A program made the position numbers and the translations under genes. Source: Emcibacteraceae bacterium (lineage in GTDB: Bacteria > Pseudomonadota > Alphaproteobacteria > Sphingomonadales > Emcibacteraceae). From it: 64,000 bases of DNA. This document shows, in pieces, positions 63,196-64,000 of the stretch; within the stretch, counting starts at the first letter, position 1; every line of letters starts with the position of its first letter. Under the pieces are notes generated by a model. It saw only the letters and a program-made list of their open reading frames with translations, did not search any database and had not been told where the DNA came from. The DNA is taken from contig JAJFIR010000029.1 in assembly GCA_021774795.1 (NCBI GenBank), positions 1 to 64,000 of the forward strand. Direction: 5' to 3'.

Positions 63196-63768
63196 TTAAA
63201 GATCAACTGACCGGACGATGGAGTTAAAAACCACACCGTCTTGTTTGTGGGTTTCATAAATATGAACTCCGGTTACGGGTGAATTAATGACCTCGTCATA
63301 TTTTAGCAGCTCCTCCTGCTCAACTTTGCTCTTTCGAAGCCTCGCCAATGTGATGTGCGGTCGGTAAGGTCGATTAATTAAGTCATACCCCGCGGCACGA
63401 AAGATGGCCTCAAGGCGCGATTGTAATGCGGTCAACGCTTTATTGGCCTTAACAGACGCTATCAATACGCCTTTCTTTTCCTGATCCGGCGGAAAAAGTG
63501 TTACGTCACCAACGTCAATATCAAATGGCTTCACGCCCACCACTGCTTCTTTAATCAGCACTTCCATTTTATCCACTTCGTCAAGCGGCACATTACCGAT
63601 AAAAATAAGCGTTAAATGATAATTTTTAAAAGGCACCCATTTAATATTAAATGCTGCAAATTGATTTTGCAGCGCGATCGATTTCTGTCGCAGCTGATCC
63701 ATTACGGCATCATCAAGCGAAAGAGCAACGAAAGCGCGAAGTGTCGGTTCAGTATCTTCTTTTATCAT
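63196..63768 (-). CDS. thpR: RNA 2',3'-cyclic phosphodiesterase
   Basis: 190 residues, 2H phosphoesterase (LigT). The two HxTx motifs are His51-Leu-Thr53 (YHLTLIFIG) and His138-Ile-Thr140 (PHITLARL), with RAFVALSLDD at the N-terminus. Opens 2',3'-cyclic phosphates on RNA ends. It is transcribed after the symporter on the same strand with a 14-base gap, and before the ABC operon. Confidence 0.92.
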   Translation of the reverse strand: MIKEDTEPTLRAFVALSLDDAVMDQLRQKSIALQNQFAAFNIKWVPFKNYHLTLIFIGNVPLDEVDKMEVLIKEAVVGVKPFDIDVGDVTLFPPDQEKKGVLIASVKANKALTALQSRLEAIFRAAGYDLINRPYRPHITLARLRKSKVEQEELLKYDEVINSPVTGVHIYETHKQDGVVFNSIVRSVDL

Positions 63769-63782
63769 AGGGTTACTGCCCC

Positions 63783-64000
63783 CTAACTTCTTGGCACCCT
63801 TATCCGTTCAACCATATTGAGCACCTCTTCAGGTGGGGCGGGTGTAAAGCGGCTGACGCCGTAAGCGACGATGAAATTCAAAGTCATCCCCAATGCACCG
63901 GCACCTTCCGGTGATACCCCGAACCACCAGTGGCTAGCGTTATTGGCCGAAGGATCAATAAATTTAAAATACACAATATAAATCAATGTGAATAATAAGC
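63783..64000 (-). CDS. Sodium:solute symporter, C-terminal end (partial)
   Basis: The frame runs off the right edge; its last residues include one transmembrane helix (LGMTLNFIVAYGVSRF), the conserved NNASHWWFGVSPEGAG loop and the PPPE-type tail (APPEEVLNMVERIRVP). These mark the C-terminus of a sodium:solute symporter of the acetate/cation (ActP/VC_2705) kind. The 5' part is outside the window, and the ATG-like start inside is not the true one. Confidence 0.78.
   Translation of the reverse strand, partial: LLFTLIYIVYFKFIDPSANNASHWWFGVSPEGAGALGMTLNFIVAYGVSRFTPAPPEEVLNMVERIRVPRS

Noticed and set aside
1-64000. tRNA, rRNA, CRISPR, insertion sequence or integrase
   Set aside because: I saw no tRNA-like cloverleaf or CCA end, no regular spaced repeats, and no transposase or integrase motif in any frame. 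A scan with dedicated tools could still find short RNAs.

Overview
The window looks like the chromosome of a low-GC (clearly AT-rich, not measured exactly), Gram-negative alphaproteobacterium. The evidence is the alphaproteobacterial order trpG-trpD-trpC-moaC-moeA-lexA, a PopZ-type (DUF2497) protein next to valS, a pcm/tolC/popZ/valS block, a TonB-dependent receptor, a Tat signal and a candidate sigma-54 promoter in front of a flagellar-type protein. A marine order such as Kordiimonadales/Emcibacterales is a guess. No tRNA, rRNA, CRISPR, insertion sequence or phage gene was seen.

Layout. 1-5400 is accessory: a Tat-exported MalY/PatB-like PLP enzyme, the remains of a GNAT gene, an exported CocE/NonD hydrolase and a dicarboxylate/amino-acid symporter. 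5567-10458 is the tryptophan/molybdopterin/lexA operon-like block, here without trpE. It converges on a PAS histidine kinase. 11759-15477 carries recO, parC and a RimJ/RimL-like acetyltransferase. 15478-22344 (minus) is DUF3108, valS, popZ, a tolC-type channel and a pcm-like methyltransferase. 22434-27389 holds an aldo-keto reductase, a PQQ sugar dehydrogenase and a compact phhA-SDR-phhB operon with a divergent Lrp/AsnC regulator. This operon looks like a complete phenylalanine hydroxylation and pterin recycling unit, because the SDR has dihydropteridine-reductase hallmarks.

27644-37500 contains a cold-shock gene, an FMN reductase, a 1007-residue fusion (APH-type kinase, M23 peptidase, class III phospho-lyase/aminotransferase), a 1021-residue FlaEY-like beta-propeller protein behind a -24/-12 promoter, a class V PLP enzyme and a degenerate GGDEF-EAL protein. 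37591-47517 is rich in envelope and scavenging functions: a TonB receptor, two Sel1 proteins and a VanX-like D,D-dipeptidase in one direction, then a beta-lactamase-fold hydrolase, a methyltransferase, a penicillin-acylase-type enzyme and a MazG-like pyrophosphatase. A 17-codon tail of a second TonB receptor survives upstream of the intact one.

47724-58668 has an OsmC protein, two group II PLP decarboxylase paralogues bracketing a membrane protein/hydrolase pair, two more Sel1 proteins, an RhlE-like helicase, a class I aminotransferase and two unrecognised 59-residue ORFs separated by a strong hairpin. 58762-63048 is a MacAB-like efflux operon (adaptor, permease, ATPase), followed by thpR and the 3' end of a sodium:solute symporter cut by the window edge.

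Two themes stand out: PLP-dependent enzymes are unusually frequent (six apart from trp genes), and so are amide or peptide hydrolases sent to the envelope. Functional names are from motif recognition by eye; no database search was run.
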